The position numbers and the translations under genes were made by a program. The notes under the pieces are model-generated. The model was not told where the DNA came from, ran no database searches, and saw nothing but the letters and a program-made list of their open reading frames with translations. Positions 34,570 through 42,365 of a DNA stretch of 64,000 bases are shown here, in pieces (positions within the stretch are counted from its first letter, which is position 1; every line of letters starts with the position of its first letter). The stretch spans positions 333,930 through 397,929 of the forward strand of contig NZ_FOYZ01000003.1 in assembly GCF_900112775.1 (NCBI RefSeq). Direction: 5' to 3'. The stretch comes from Anaeromicropila populeti. GTDB taxonomy: Bacteria > Bacillota > Clostridia > Lachnospirales > Lachnospiraceae.

Positions 34570-34860
34570 ATGAAGTCTAAACAAAAACCAGTGATTGGTA
34601 TAGTTACAGTTGTTTTGATTGGATGTGTAATTTTTGCTATTGTTGGACAGCCCTTTACCAAAGATGTAAAGGGGAGTGCATCAAGTAGTGAAACAAGTGT
34701 TGAGTCTACAGAAGAACCAATTATATTAGAGAGCCAAACGAGACAAAACATAACTATTGAAAATGAAGATGGTACAACAACGGTAATAGAAACTACAATA
34801 CCAGGTGATTCTTCCATTGAGCATGGGAATATTGTTGAGGGTATTGATTCTGCTAAGTAG
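34570..34860 (+). CDS. Small single-span membrane protein, function unknown
   Basis: The 96-residue protein has one N-terminal transmembrane segment (about residues 8-26) followed by a Ser/Thr/Glu-rich extracytoplasmic tail with no recognisable domain. GGAGG lies 7 nt before the ATG. It is co-directional with and 16 nt behind the secreted 171-residue protein, and a terminator follows, so the two form a compact operon. Whether it anchors, processes or protects against its neighbour cannot be read from sequence. Confidence 0.7.
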   Translation: MKSKQKPVIGIVTVVLIGCVIFAIVGQPFTKDVKGSASSSETSVESTEEPIILESQTRQNITIENEDGTTTVIETTIPGDSSIEHGNIVEGIDSAK

Positions 34861-34868
34861 CTATTGAA

Positions 34869-34915
34869 AGATAGTCACAGACTTTCTATTGAGTTTGTGA
34901 CTATCTTATTTTTCT
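34869..34915 (+). terminator. Terminator of the small secreted/membrane protein operon
   Basis: A long stem pairs 34869-34882 with 34893-34906 (one G-T pair) around a 10-nt loop and is followed by a T-rich run. Confidence 0.85.
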
Positions 34916-35346
34916 GTATGTTCGTCTATTTTTTACGTATTACTATGATAATTGTTGGAGACACCCCTATATGTGCAAAATGTACAACCACAAGATATAG
35001 CTCCAGAATGACAAAAAAGAAATGAAAAAATTTCTATCATACGATTCAATAATAATACTCTCACTAATTCTACTCTGCTTGTTCTATTAATTGAGTAAGT
35101 AAGTGGATTTTCAGTAAACTCCTTATTTACTGCAATAAAAAACACCTATTTAACTCTTTTTCTATTGTTTGGGCTTCACTTTTTAAGTGAACGCAATCAT
35201 TAGTTGAAAATAAAGTTATTATGCGGTTTGAAGCACCATTGGATGTTTTACCATGAATAATTCCGGATTAAATCTACTTTTTTATTTAATGGATAAATTT
35301 TACTGCCTTGCATCTTCTCAGTGCTAATGCCCTATATAGCTGGCAT
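34916..35346. other. 431-bp stretch without a convincing gene
   Basis: An open frame of 70 codons on the minus strand (34933-35145) lacks a convincing ribosome site and matches no family I know. The rest is AT-rich with no long frame, repeat or RNA signature that I can support. It may be decayed sequence. Confidence 0.5.
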
Positions 35347-36627
35347 TTATGATATCTGCTCAAGTGCCTGTTCCAAATCGGCGATAATATCCTCTACATT
35401 TTCCAAACCTACTGAAAATCTTATTAGATCGGGAGCAATTCCTGCTGCCCTTAACTGTTCATCAGAAAGCTGCCTGTGGGTATGGCTTGCTGGATGTAAA
35501 AGGCAGGTTTTGCTGTCTGCCACATGGGTAACAATAGACGCTAATTTCAATTGATCCATAAACTTAACAGAAGTATCCCTTCCTCCCTTTATGGCAAATG
35601 CTAAAACTCCGCAAGAACCATTTGGCAGATATTTTGTCACTAGTCCATGATACTGGCTGCTTTCCAAATCCCCATAGTTTACCCATGCGACTTTTTCCTG
35701 CTTTTCCAAAAACCTTGCAACTGCCAAAGCATTTTCACAGTGCCGCTTTACTCTTAAATGAAGGGTTTCCAGTCCAAGATTCAGATAAAACGCATTTTGC
35801 GGTGACTGGATAGAACCAAAATCACGCATCAGCTGGGCTGTCGCTTTTGTAATATAAGCACCCTTTCCAAACTTTTCAGCATACACAATGCCATGATACG
35901 ACTCGTCTGGTGTTGTAAGCCCTGGATACATATCTTTATGTGCCAGCCAGTCAAAGTTCCCGCTGTCCACAATACAGCCTCCTACACCAACACCATGTCC
36001 ATCCATATACTTAGTAGTGGAATGAGTCACTATATCAGCTCCCCACTCAAATGGTCTGCAATTAATAGGTGTAGCAAAGGTGTTATCCACAATCAAAGGC
36101 ACTCCATGAGAATGTGCCAACCGTGCAAATTTTTCAAAATCAAAAATGGAAACGGTGGGATTTGTAATGGTTTCTCCAAAAACAGCCTTTGTATTTGGTC
36201 TGAAATATTGTGCCAACTCCTCTTCTGGCAGATCTTGATCTACAAAAGTACATTCGATACCCATTTTTTTCATGGTAACTCCAAACAAATTATAGGTTCC
36301 TCCATATATAGCTGAAGATGCAATAAAATGATCCCCTGCCTCACATATATTAAAAACAGCGTAAAAGTTTGCTGCCTGCCCAGATGATGTAAGCATGGCT
36401 GCCGCTCCCCCCTCAAGAGCACATATTTTTGCTGCCACAGCATCATTGGTTGGATTTTGCAGTCTGGTATAAAAATAACCTTCTGCCTCTAAGTCAAATA
36501 ATTGTCCCATTTCATCACTGGTATCATATTTAAATGTTGTACTTTGATAAATTGGCAGCTGCCTTGGCGCCCCCTTTTCCGGTTTCCACCCTTCCTGTAT
36601 ACATTTCGTTTCGATTCTGTTTGCCAT
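35347..36627 (-). CDS. metY: O-acetylhomoserine sulfhydrylase / aminocarboxypropyltransferase
   Basis: The 426-residue protein belongs to the Cys/Met-metabolism PLP enzyme family. It begins IETKCIQEGWKPEKGAPRQLPIYQSTTF, as MetY proteins do. The PLP phosphate-binding SSGQAANFYAVF segment is present, as is VDNTFATPINCRPFEWGADIV with the conserved Asp. The PLP lysine is in THSTTKYMDGHG. The enzyme makes homocysteine (or methionine) from O-acetylhomoserine and sulfide or methanethiol in the cytoplasm. AAAGGAGG precedes the ATG. A LysR regulator gene lies upstream on the same strand, separated by a terminator, and may control it. Confidence 0.95.
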   Translation of the reverse strand: MANRIETKCIQEGWKPEKGAPRQLPIYQSTTFKYDTSDEMGQLFDLEAEGYFYTRLQNPTNDAVAAKICALEGGAAAMLTSSGQAANFYAVFNICEAGDHFIASSAIYGGTYNLFGVTMKKMGIECTFVDQDLPEEELAQYFRPNTKAVFGETITNPTVSIFDFEKFARLAHSHGVPLIVDNTFATPINCRPFEWGADIVTHSTTKYMDGHGVGVGGCIVDSGNFDWLAHKDMYPGLTTPDESYHGIVYAEKFGKGAYITKATAQLMRDFGSIQSPQNAFYLNLGLETLHLRVKRHCENALAVARFLEKQEKVAWVNYGDLESSQYHGLVTKYLPNGSCGVLAFAIKGGRDTSVKFMDQLKLASIVTHVADSKTCLLHPASHTHRQLSDEQLRAAGIAPDLIRFSVGLENVEDIIADLEQALEQIS

Positions 36628-36718
36628 ACTGTTTCCTCCTTTTCTCGCGTATCACATTATCAATGCTTCTATTCTTGAAAACAGTATAAATTACTTTTCT
36701 AATTTTTCATAATACAAA

Positions 36719-36768
36719 AAAAAGTGTGTTTGACATAGCTTTAAACTATATCAAACACATGCTTTTTT
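36719..36768. terminator. Bidirectional terminator overlapping the LysR 3' end (copy 1)
   Basis: A 13-position stem (36726-36738 with 36746-36758, one mismatch) is flanked by an A run on the left and a T run at 36762-36767, so it can stop transcripts in both directions. The LysR stop codon lies in the loop. A near-identical element occurs at 38940-38981. Confidence 0.85.
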
Positions 36769-37649
36769 AATGCTTCCATATACGCTCTTCCATATCTGCT
36801 CAATGGCATATTTTTTTGTATAATTGTGCCTACCCGCATATACTCATCTACCATTAATGGCTTTGCGATAATATTTTCTCCATTTAATTCTTTGCTTATA
36901 ATGCCAGTACTGACGGTATAGCCATTTAAGCCAACTGCAAGATTAAAAAGGGTTGCCCTGTCCCTTACCTTAATATTTTTATTTCGGTCCAGGGTACTCA
37001 GTATTTCCTCCGAAAAATAGAAGGAATTATAATCTCCCTGCTCAAAAGAGAGATAGGGGTATTCCTCCAAATCCTTTATATCAATCACTTCTTTTTCTGC
37101 CAATGGATGTTTTGAACTAATGAATACATGAGGTTTTGCAACAAAAAGTTCTTCAAAAATAAGACCATTCTGCTTAATCATCTTTTTCATTACTTCCTCA
37201 TTTTTTGATGATGTATATAAAATACCAATTTCACTTTTCAGTCTGCTCACATCCTCAATAATTTCATAGGTCTGGGTTTCCCTTAACGTAAAATCATATT
37301 GGTTTCCCCCAAATTCACAAATTACATCTACAAAAGCATTAACCGCAAAGGAATAGTGCTGAGCAGACACTGAAAATCTCGGGCTTTGTTTTTTAACATT
37401 TAAAAACTTTTCCTCCAGAAGATTTGCCTGCTCCAGAACCTGCCTAGCATAAGCAAGAAATTCATCACCAACACCAGATACTGCTATTCCTTTATTTGTC
37501 CGGTTAAAAATCGTAATCTGCATTTCATTTTCCAGCTCTTTGATTGCATTGGTCAGGCTTGGTTGGGAAATAAACAATTCCTTGGCAGCCTCACTGATTG
37601 TTCCCTTATCTGCTACCATTACCACATACTTTAACTGCTGTAACGTCAT
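36741..37649 (-). CDS. LysR-family transcriptional regulator
   Basis: The protein is a complete LysR regulator of about 302 residues. Its N-terminal winged helix contains MTLQQLKYVVMVADKGTISEAAKELFISQPSLTNAIKELE, and an effector-binding domain follows. ATG 37649 is preferred: AAAGGAG lies 10 nt upstream, while the more upstream ATG at 37673 falls directly behind a TATAAT-like -10 box, where transcription would begin. The domain resembles regulators of sulfur and amino-acid genes, and the next gene downstream is metY, which it may control. This is inference from context. Confidence 0.9.
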   Translation of the reverse strand: MTLQQLKYVVMVADKGTISEAAKELFISQPSLTNAIKELENEMQITIFNRTNKGIAVSGVGDEFLAYARQVLEQANLLEEKFLNVKKQSPRFSVSAQHYSFAVNAFVDVICEFGGNQYDFTLRETQTYEIIEDVSRLKSEIGILYTSSKNEEVMKKMIKQNGLIFEELFVAKPHVFISSKHPLAEKEVIDIKDLEEYPYLSFEQGDYNSFYFSEEILSTLDRNKNIKVRDRATLFNLAVGLNGYTVSTGIISKELNGENIIAKPLMVDEYMRVGTIIQKNMPLSRYGRAYMEALKKHVFDIV

Positions 37650-37780
37650 AACTTTGGTACTCCTTTGGCTCATAATATCCTATTATACTCGTTATACAAA
37701 CCTGATACAACCTATGTAACAAATATCCCCACATAAAAACGAAATTCATAACTTATAAAACTTCTCTTTGAAAAGAGTAC

Positions 37781-37816
37781 TTGACACTTTGAATTCTAAC
37801 TATTAGAATTGAAAGT
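37781..37816 (+). promoter_or_regulatory. Promoter and palindromic operator of the marR-yczE operon
   Basis: TTGACA (37781-37786) is spaced 17 nt from TAGAAT (37804-37809). A 14-bp inverted repeat with one mismatch (37786-37799 and 37803-37816) covers the -10 region and is a natural binding site for the MarR protein encoded next, implying autorepression. Confidence 0.7.
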
Positions 37817-37839
37817 GTTTAAAGAAAGGAGCGCACACC

Positions 37840-38250
37840 ATGTATCACAAATTAATGATGGAAAATCATTTAATATTTACCAAAAAAGTTTTTGAGCAGT
37901 TAGCCGAACGTAATCTTTCATCTGGTCAGCCTAAAGTTTTAGAATATTTAAAAGAACATGATGGTTCTGTTCAAAAAGATATTGCAATAGCATGCAAGAT
38001 TGAACCTGCAACGGTTACTAGTCTTTTAATCCGAATGGAAAAGAATGGTCTAGTCCAACGCAAACTGAATAATGAGAACCGCAAATACTTGAATGTTTTT
38101 TTAACAGAAAAAGGGGAAGAAGAGGTTACACATGTAGAAAAAGCTTTTACTACAATAGAAAATACCGCTTTATGTAATTTTACAGATGATGAAAAAGAAC
38201 AATTTATAAAATATTTAGAGCGAGTAAATAACAATTTGAAAAGAGTGTAG
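37840..38250 (+). CDS. MarR-family transcriptional regulator
   Basis: The 136-residue protein is a typical winged-helix MarR regulator: SSGQPKVLEYLKEHDGSVQKDIAIACKIEPATVTSLLIRMEKNGLVQRKLNNENRKYLNVFLTEKG spans the recognition helix and wing, and helical dimerisation segments flank it. AAAGGAG precedes the ATG. It lies directly behind a palindromic operator and is followed by a YczE-type membrane protein, with the two genes about 4 nt apart. It probably represses this two-gene unit in response to a small ligand. Confidence 0.93.
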   Translation: MYHKLMMENHLIFTKKVFEQLAERNLSSGQPKVLEYLKEHDGSVQKDIAIACKIEPATVTSLLIRMEKNGLVQRKLNNENRKYLNVFLTEKGEEEVTHVEKAFTTIENTALCNFTDDEKEQFIKYLERVNNNLKRV

Positions 38251-38254
38251 AGAT

Positions 38255-38917
38255 TTGAATAGAAAAAAATTAATTAAACCATATATTGTATTTTTACTAG
38301 GATTATACATCAATTCATTTGGTGTAAGTTTTATCACAAAATCAAACCTTGGAACATCACCAATATCAAGTATTCCCTATGTATTAAGTCTAGGATTTAC
38401 ACCTACATTAGGGGAATTTACCATTGTCTTTAGTCTTGTACTAATTGCATTGCAGATAGCAATACTTCGGAGAAATTTTCAAAAAATACAGTTATTACAA
38501 ATTCCTATTTCCATTGCATTTGGCTATTTTATTGACTCTTCTATGAATTTGTTGTCATGGATTGAACCTGATAAATATATTTATAAAATTGCTTCCCTTT
38601 TGATCGGCTGTGTCATTTTAGGATTTGGCGTGTACATTGAAGTAATAGCAGATGTTGTAATGCTTCCAGGCGAAGCCTTTGTAAAAGCTGTGACAATGCG
38701 AATTAAAGCAGAGTTTGGAATCATCAAAGTGTGTTTTGATGCATCAATGGCTTTTATCGCAATCCTAATATCAGGTATATTATTCCATAAAATTAGCGGT
38801 GTTCGTGAAGGAACCATAATTGCTGCATTCATAGTTGGCTTAATTGCCAAGTTTTTTGGAAGAACACTAAGTTCATTTGCAAACTGGTTATTTCCTGTAG
38901 CAACAGAACCATATTAA
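38255..38917 (+). CDS. YczE/YyaS/YitT-family membrane protein
   Basis: The 220-residue protein has about five to six transmembrane segments and the family start LLGLYINSFGVSFITKSNLGTSPISSIPYVLS. The conserved central GFGVYIEVIADVVMLPGEAFVKAV segment is also present. The reading frame opens with TTG at 38255, five nt after the MarR stop; no good ATG alternative lies nearby, so the start is moderately uncertain. The family's function is not established, although members often sit beside MarR or TetR regulators. It is presumably co-transcribed with and controlled by the MarR protein. Confidence 0.85.
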   Translation: MNRKKLIKPYIVFLLGLYINSFGVSFITKSNLGTSPISSIPYVLSLGFTPTLGEFTIVFSLVLIALQIAILRRNFQKIQLLQIPISIAFGYFIDSSMNLLSWIEPDKYIYKIASLLIGCVILGFGVYIEVIADVVMLPGEAFVKAVTMRIKAEFGIIKVCFDASMAFIAILISGILFHKISGVREGTIIAAFIVGLIAKFFGRTLSSFANWLFPVATEPY

Positions 38918-38939
38918 TTTATCTGTATTATAAAAAATT

Positions 38940-38981
38940 GTGTCTGACATAGTTTCTAACTATATCAAACACATATTTTTT
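38940..38981. terminator. Bidirectional terminator (copy 2) at the end of the biosynthetic operon
   Basis: The stem pairs 38940-38952 with 38960-38972 (two mismatches) and has an A run before it and a T run at 38975-38980. It closes the plus-strand MarR-YczE operon and the minus-strand exporter genes ending at 39037. Its sequence nearly repeats the element at 36726-36758. Confidence 0.85.
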
Positions 38982-39036
38982 AGTACTACTTATACTTATT
39001 TATCCTAGGAATCTTTTTCATAAAAGATTTAGGTCT

Positions 39037-40158
39037 TTATAATGTCTCTTTATCTGTTTTTGCTACAAATGCAATTGTTAATAAAACAACGACTACTGCT
39101 AACATATAAAGTATTTCATTTCTTACCGCTCCAAGGCCGTCACCATATAATACAGACTCTGCTGCCTGCATGTACCAGGTTGTTGGCATAAAATCACCAA
39201 TTTTCTGTACAGTCTCTGGCATTATTTCTCTTGGCCACAAACATCCACCTAGCATTAATAGCGGAATATTTACTAAGCTGACAAAGGATCCTGCAAATAA
39301 TGTACTCTTAGCAAACCGGCTGATTAAAATACCAATTGCAATACAAACCATGGCAAACACTGCACTTACCAGTATAATTTCCATAACCCGCTGTGTTGTA
39401 TCACCGTAACTGATGTCAACTATATTGGGCAGTACATTAACAATGACTACAATTTGAATACAGGAAACAACAAAAAAACTGAGCAGATTCTGAACATAAT
39501 AGCTTGATTTTCTTAATGGTGTTACTGTTAACCGATCGAATACACCGACCATCTTATCTTCCAGAATCAGCATAGTAGAAAATGACATTAAAAACATCAT
39601 TCCCAGTGCAAGATAACCTAATGATGTTACTGAACGTTCTATATCATCAGAAACACTTGATGCTAAATTCTTATATTCTACCTGATAGTCACTATTGCTG
39701 TAATCTTCTATTCCCTGATAAAAAGCTTCTTCATCGCTGCCTGCCGCCCCTGCAATCTCTTTTATTGCAGATAAATAACTGTTAAGATTCATTTTTAATG
39801 GCTGGGCATTGTTCCCATCCGTCAGCATATAGCTTTTTACAGCGGCATCTTCACCAGCAATCAGCTTGGCTGTATAGCCTTCGTCAAACACCAGTGCCAA
39901 GTCCACTTTGCTATTTATTACCTTACTGCTTACTTCATCTTCGTCCAGTTCTACCACATCATACTTTTCGCTTAGTGTTTCCACAAACTGTTCTGTGAAT
40001 TTTGTCTGGTCATTATCCGTAATTCCAACGGTATAACTTGAATTTGAAGTCATTAAGGAAACAACAATTATATTTACCACTATTGGTACAACCACCATAC
40101 AAATAATATTTGTTTTTCTTAAAAATATTCGTTTTATATTATTCCAAAATATTGTCAT
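39037..40158 (-). CDS. ABC-2-type exporter permease 2 of the NRPS-PKS locus
   Basis: The 373-residue protein has an N-terminal membrane anchor (about 15-33), a large extracytoplasmic region (about 34-175) and about five or six C-terminal transmembrane segments with the ABC-2 motif SYYVQNLLSFFVVSC. The N-terminal layout (membrane helix then external domain, YhgE/LinR-like) fits ABC-2 permeases that export antibiotics, lipids or peptides. It overlaps the previous permease gene by 4 nt, so it is translationally coupled. It should form the channel with permease 1 and the ATPase at 41346. It is the last gene of the biosynthetic operon. Confidence 0.88.
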   Translation of the reverse strand: MTIFWNNIKRIFLRKTNIICMVVVPIVVNIIVVSLMTSNSSYTVGITDNDQTKFTEQFVETLSEKYDVVELDEDEVSSKVINSKVDLALVFDEGYTAKLIAGEDAAVKSYMLTDGNNAQPLKMNLNSYLSAIKEIAGAAGSDEEAFYQGIEDYSNSDYQVEYKNLASSVSDDIERSVTSLGYLALGMMFLMSFSTMLILEDKMVGVFDRLTVTPLRKSSYYVQNLLSFFVVSCIQIVVIVNVLPNIVDISYGDTTQRVMEIILVSAVFAMVCIAIGILISRFAKSTLFAGSFVSLVNIPLLMLGGCLWPREIMPETVQKIGDFMPTTWYMQAAESVLYGDGLGAVRNEILYMLAVVVVLLTIAFVAKTDKETL

Positions 40159-41291
40159 GCTTTTTTCCTTTCCGCAATAAATACGCTAATTATAATAAAT
40201 ACTACAGTAACACCCCACATAATTCCAATATTCCGATATACTACATTTAAATCTCCTGCATATACCATATTCAGTATTGCACTTTTTGCATAATAGCTTA
40301 ATGATATATGCTCAACATTGGAAAAATCAGCATATACAAAACCACCTGCAAGGAACGTAAATACAATAATTAAAACAGTAATAATGGACTGTGCTTTTGA
40401 CTCGTTTCCTGTCAATATACACAGCATAGCTCCCAGTGTTGTTGTTACTACGGAAAAGGAGAAAATGATGGCAAGTAATAATGGTACATTATTTCCCCAA
40501 TCTACATCATATACGATTTTTGTAAATATAATAATTACTAATGCTTGAATAAATGTTACCAAAGCTAATCCTATTATCTTTCCAATATATTGCTGATAGG
40601 TTTTCATTGGAGACAGCTTAACTCGGTCGCCTAATGTACCAAGGCTTTCCTCAGCAGTTCCATTGCATCCATATTCTGCACCATACAACATCATCATAAG
40701 CAGCATTGCCAGCGCATAATATCCCATAGAGGTTGGCACTTTACCAGAAGAGGTCAATGGCTGCTCCTCCAGTCCGCTTTCTGCTGTAAAATCAAATCCA
40801 TCCAAGTTACCTTGCAGCTGATAGACAACACCTGCACAATTTAATCCATTTACATAGCTTTCGACTACATTTTCAATTACAGTCGATGAAATTCCAGAAT
40901 ATTTTCTCTGATATACCTCAATTGTATTTGCTGTGTCCTGAGTCTGTACTTGCTCTGAAAAATTATCAGGTATGCAGATAACAGCCTCTGCCTCTTCATT
41001 GTTAACCAATTCTTCTGCTTCTTCAAAAGTAGATACTTCTTTAAACGTGATAAGTTCCTTTATCGAATCTATTTTCATCATAGAATCCAAAAAATCTTTT
41101 CCACTGTCACCTTGATCCCCATTATAACAAACTACCGTAATCTCATCCAAAGATGACACTTCAAATGCATCTGTAAATGCAGATCCCAGAATCAATATAA
41201 GAAGAATAAAAGATAACAATTTAATCGCAACTGCCTTATATTCCATAAATATACGTTTTACGGTATAATAAATCTGATTTAATATGTTCAT
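40155..41291 (-). CDS. ABC-2-type exporter permease 1 of the NRPS-PKS locus
   Basis: The 378-residue protein has the same plan as its neighbour: a membrane anchor near residues 22-42, an external domain to about 180 (with a segment EAEELVNNEEAEAVICIPDNFSEQVQ shared by the family), then about six transmembrane segments. It is encoded 54 nt after the ATPase and overlaps the second permease by 4 nt. The two distinct permeases imply a heteromeric channel. The position immediately downstream of the polyketide synthase genes suggests export of, and probably self-protection against, the product. Confidence 0.88.
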   Translation of the reverse strand: MNILNQIYYTVKRIFMEYKAVAIKLLSFILLILILGSAFTDAFEVSSLDEITVVCYNGDQGDSGKDFLDSMMKIDSIKELITFKEVSTFEEAEELVNNEEAEAVICIPDNFSEQVQTQDTANTIEVYQRKYSGISSTVIENVVESYVNGLNCAGVVYQLQGNLDGFDFTAESGLEEQPLTSSGKVPTSMGYYALAMLLMMMLYGAEYGCNGTAEESLGTLGDRVKLSPMKTYQQYIGKIIGLALVTFIQALVIIIFTKIVYDVDWGNNVPLLLAIIFSFSVVTTTLGAMLCILTGNESKAQSIITVLIIVFTFLAGGFVYADFSNVEHISLSYYAKSAILNMVYAGDLNVVYRNIGIMWGVTVVFIIISVFIAERKKA

Positions 41292-41345
41292 ACTATCAAT
41301 TCGATTCCTTTCTTTTTCAGTTATTTTTCATGCACCAGTTTCCCG

Positions 41346-42272
41346 TTAATCTCTTAATTTCTTACCAGTCAACTGTAAAAATACTGTTTCAAGATTTGGT
41401 TTTTCAACATCCAGAGCAATTACTTCTATTTTATTCTTCACAAGTTCTTCCATTAACTTTGACATATCCTGCTCATTCATTTTAAAATGAATTTCATTTT
41501 CTTCCTTACTGATATCTGACAGGAACTTCCAGGATTGAATCTTTTTATAGGCTTCTTCCGTCATATTTGAAATATCCAGTCTTACTTTTCTTTCTTCAGA
41601 CATCAAATGAATTAACTCATCAATTGTTCCCTGGGCAATAATTCGTCCATTGTCCATAATCGCCACTTGATTACAGATTGCCTGAATTTCTTCCATGTAG
41701 TGAGACGTATATATTACCGTAGTACCCTTTTGATTTAAAATGCGTACAGCATCCAGGATGTTATTTCTAGATTGTGGATCTACACCAACGGTTGGCTCGT
41801 CCATAATCAAAATATCTGGCTTATGTACAATTGCACAAGCAATGTTTAATCTTCTTTTCATACCACCAGAATATGTTTTTGCCTTATCCTTTCTCCTATC
41901 CCAAAGGCCAACAAAATCCAGTGCTTCCTTTACTGCTTCTTTCACATCCTTGCCTTTTATCTGATAAAGCTTTGCCCAGTAGGTAACATTATCATATGCA
42001 CTTAATTCTGGAAAAAATGCAAAATCCTGTGGGACATAGCCAATTCTCTTTTTAATATCCACTGCGCCAGGCTTTAATGTCTGTCCAAATATTTTAACAT
42101 CACCAGCACTTATTTTAACCAGTCCTAAAATTGCACTGATTGTAGTTGACTTTCCAGCACCATTAGGTCCTAATAAACCTAAAACCTCTCCTTCTTTAAT
42201 ATTCAACGACACCCCGTCAACTACTGTTTTTTTACCATACTTTTTTACTAAATCCTGAATTTCAATTACCAT
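41346..42272 (-). CDS. ABC exporter ATPase of the NRPS-PKS locus
   Basis: The 308-residue ATPase has Walker A GPNGAGKSTT near residue 35, a Q-loop in RIGYVPQDFAFFPELSAYDN, signature YSGGMKRRL, Walker B ILIMDEPTVGVDPQ and H-loop in IYTSHYMEEI. The C-terminal 80 residues carry the DrrA-type regulatory extension. It is the motor for the two ABC-2 permeases downstream. Its start lies 15 nt after a hairpin that separates it from the polyketide synthase gene. The ribosome site in front of the ATG is weak. Confidence 0.93.
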   Translation of the reverse strand: MVIEIQDLVKKYGKKTVVDGVSLNIKEGEVLGLLGPNGAGKSTTISAILGLVKISAGDVKIFGQTLKPGAVDIKKRIGYVPQDFAFFPELSAYDNVTYWAKLYQIKGKDVKEAVKEALDFVGLWDRRKDKAKTYSGGMKRRLNIACAIVHKPDILIMDEPTVGVDPQSRNNILDAVRILNQKGTTVIYTSHYMEEIQAICNQVAIMDNGRIIAQGTIDELIHLMSEERKVRLDISNMTEEAYKKIQSWKFLSDISKEENEIHFKMNEQDMSKLMEELVKNKIEVIALDVEKPNLETVFLQLTGKKLRD

Positions 42273-42287
42273 AGTCCATTTTAAGTA

Positions 42288-42313
42288 AAAGGCTTTCCAG
42301 CCAGAAAGCCTTT
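42288..42313 (-). promoter_or_regulatory. Hairpin between PKS and exporter genes
   Basis: A perfect 10-bp stem pairs 42288-42297 with 42304-42313 around a 6-nt loop. On the minus strand it is followed by a short T run (TTTTACTT). It could be a partial terminator or processing site setting exporter expression below that of the synthases. Confidence 0.55.
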
Positions 42314-42365
42314 CACTCTCTCCTTTCTTTTCATCACTTCATTTTAATTGAATTTCTAGTTATCG

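Noticed and set aside
34933..35145. Minus-strand 70-codon frame in the gene-poor stretch
   Set aside because: No clear ribosome site, low-complexity composition and no recognised family; too weak to call a gene or a pseudogene.
36628..36740. Possible SAM riboswitch upstream of metY
   Set aside because: The gap is 113 nt and mostly holds a bidirectional terminator; no SAM-I core could be recognised.
36719..38981. Insertion sequence or composite element bounded by the two similar hairpins
   Set aside because: No transposase, terminal inverted repeats or target duplication; both hairpins have terminator features.
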